From: Bacilli bacterium
Lineage (GTDB): Bacteria; Bacillota_I; Bacilli_A; RF39; UBA660
Direction: 5' to 3'
DNA: 7,621 nt
Assembly: GCA_016296435.1 (NCBI GenBank)
Contig: JAEDJI010000037.1
Location: 1-7,621 of the forward strand
In this document: in pieces, positions 7,417-7,621 of the stretch
How positions within the stretch are numbered: the first letter of the stretch is position 1
How the letters are laid out: each line of letters begins with the position of its first letter
Translations under genes and position numbers: made by a program
Notes under the pieces: generated by a model
Database searches by the model: none
Seen by the model: the letters and a program-made list of their open reading frames with translations, nothing else
Told to the model about the DNA's origin: nothing

Positions 7417-7621
7417 ATGAGAAAATTTAAAGGATTTACTATATTAGAATTACTTGTTGCACTTGTTATAATGGGAATAGTTCTTTCTTTAGCAGTTATG
7501 GCAATTAATCGCTATGTAATTTTCGGACATGCTACTATTGATAAGCAACTTGAAAAACAGTTGGAATTGTCCACTAAAAATTATTTAAATGATAATAAGA
7601 ATACTTTAAAAGTAGATGATT
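7417..7621 (+). CDS. Second type IV prepilin-like protein (partial, 3' end beyond window)
   Basis: Only the first 68 residues are present; the frame is open to the window edge. The leader MRKFKG is followed by FTILE, giving cleavage after G6 and Glu at mature +5 (residue 11), then a hydrophobic helix (about 7-30). Residues 37-64 align without gaps to residues 36-63 of the preceding prepilin with 16 of 28 identical (shared TI, QL, KQL, LS, DNK), so the two are probably tandem paralogues. They are likely co-transcribed and products of one pilus or pseudopilus system. No Cys occurs in the visible part. Function beyond that is unknown. Confidence 0.85.
   Translation, partial: MRKFKGFTILELLVALVIMGIVLSLAVMAINRYVIFGHATIDKQLEKQLELSTKNYLNDNKNTLKVDD

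Overview
The window is a very AT-rich (roughly 30% GC by eye) bacterial segment with all recognised genes on the + strand. It looks like a low-GC Bacillota/Mollicutes-related organism. The evidence is the gene order hrcA-grpE-dnaK-(pepF)-dnaJ, CIRCE operators, strong AGGAGG-type ribosome binding sites, and a DnaK that lacks the extra ATPase-domain segment of Gram-negative DnaKs. hrcA and pepF end in TGA and tryptophan is encoded by TGG, so the genetic code appears to be the standard bacterial one, not the Mycoplasma/Spiroplasma code. An uncultured gut-type Bacilli lineage is plausible, but that is an inference.

Layout. Positions 1-39 may hold the last codons of an upstream gene, followed by an intrinsic terminator (50-84). 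Next come three phased A8 tracts (92-118) and a heat-shock control region. In that region a near-consensus sigma-A promoter (TTGACA, 17 bp, TATAAT) lies between two CIRCE-like operators: an imperfect one over the -35 box (119-145) and one over the start point and ribosome binding site that is a base short (166-191). The operon is hrcA (203-1186), grpE (1197-1709), dnaK (1744-3552), an M3-family oligoendopeptidase F gene (3606-5402) and dnaJ (5416-6537). It closes with a terminator that begins inside the dnaJ stop codon. A hairpin without a U-tract separates dnaK from pepF.

Positions 6563-7009 are AT-rich and have no convincing gene. They hold a second, bidirectional terminator (6641-6677), a doubtful 39-codon minus-strand ORF, a third terminator (6933-6961) and a 9-bp inverted repeat just before the next gene. 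From 7010 there are two tandem, related type IV prepilin-like genes; the second runs off the window.

How the genes work together. HrcA represses its own operon at CIRCE, and GrpE, DnaK and DnaJ form the Hsp70 folding machine. The peptidase gene between dnaK and dnaJ would put cytosolic peptide breakdown under the same stress control. This is the most unusual feature of the window. The prepilin pair is a separate unit, likely part of a type IV pilus or competence-like pseudopilus.
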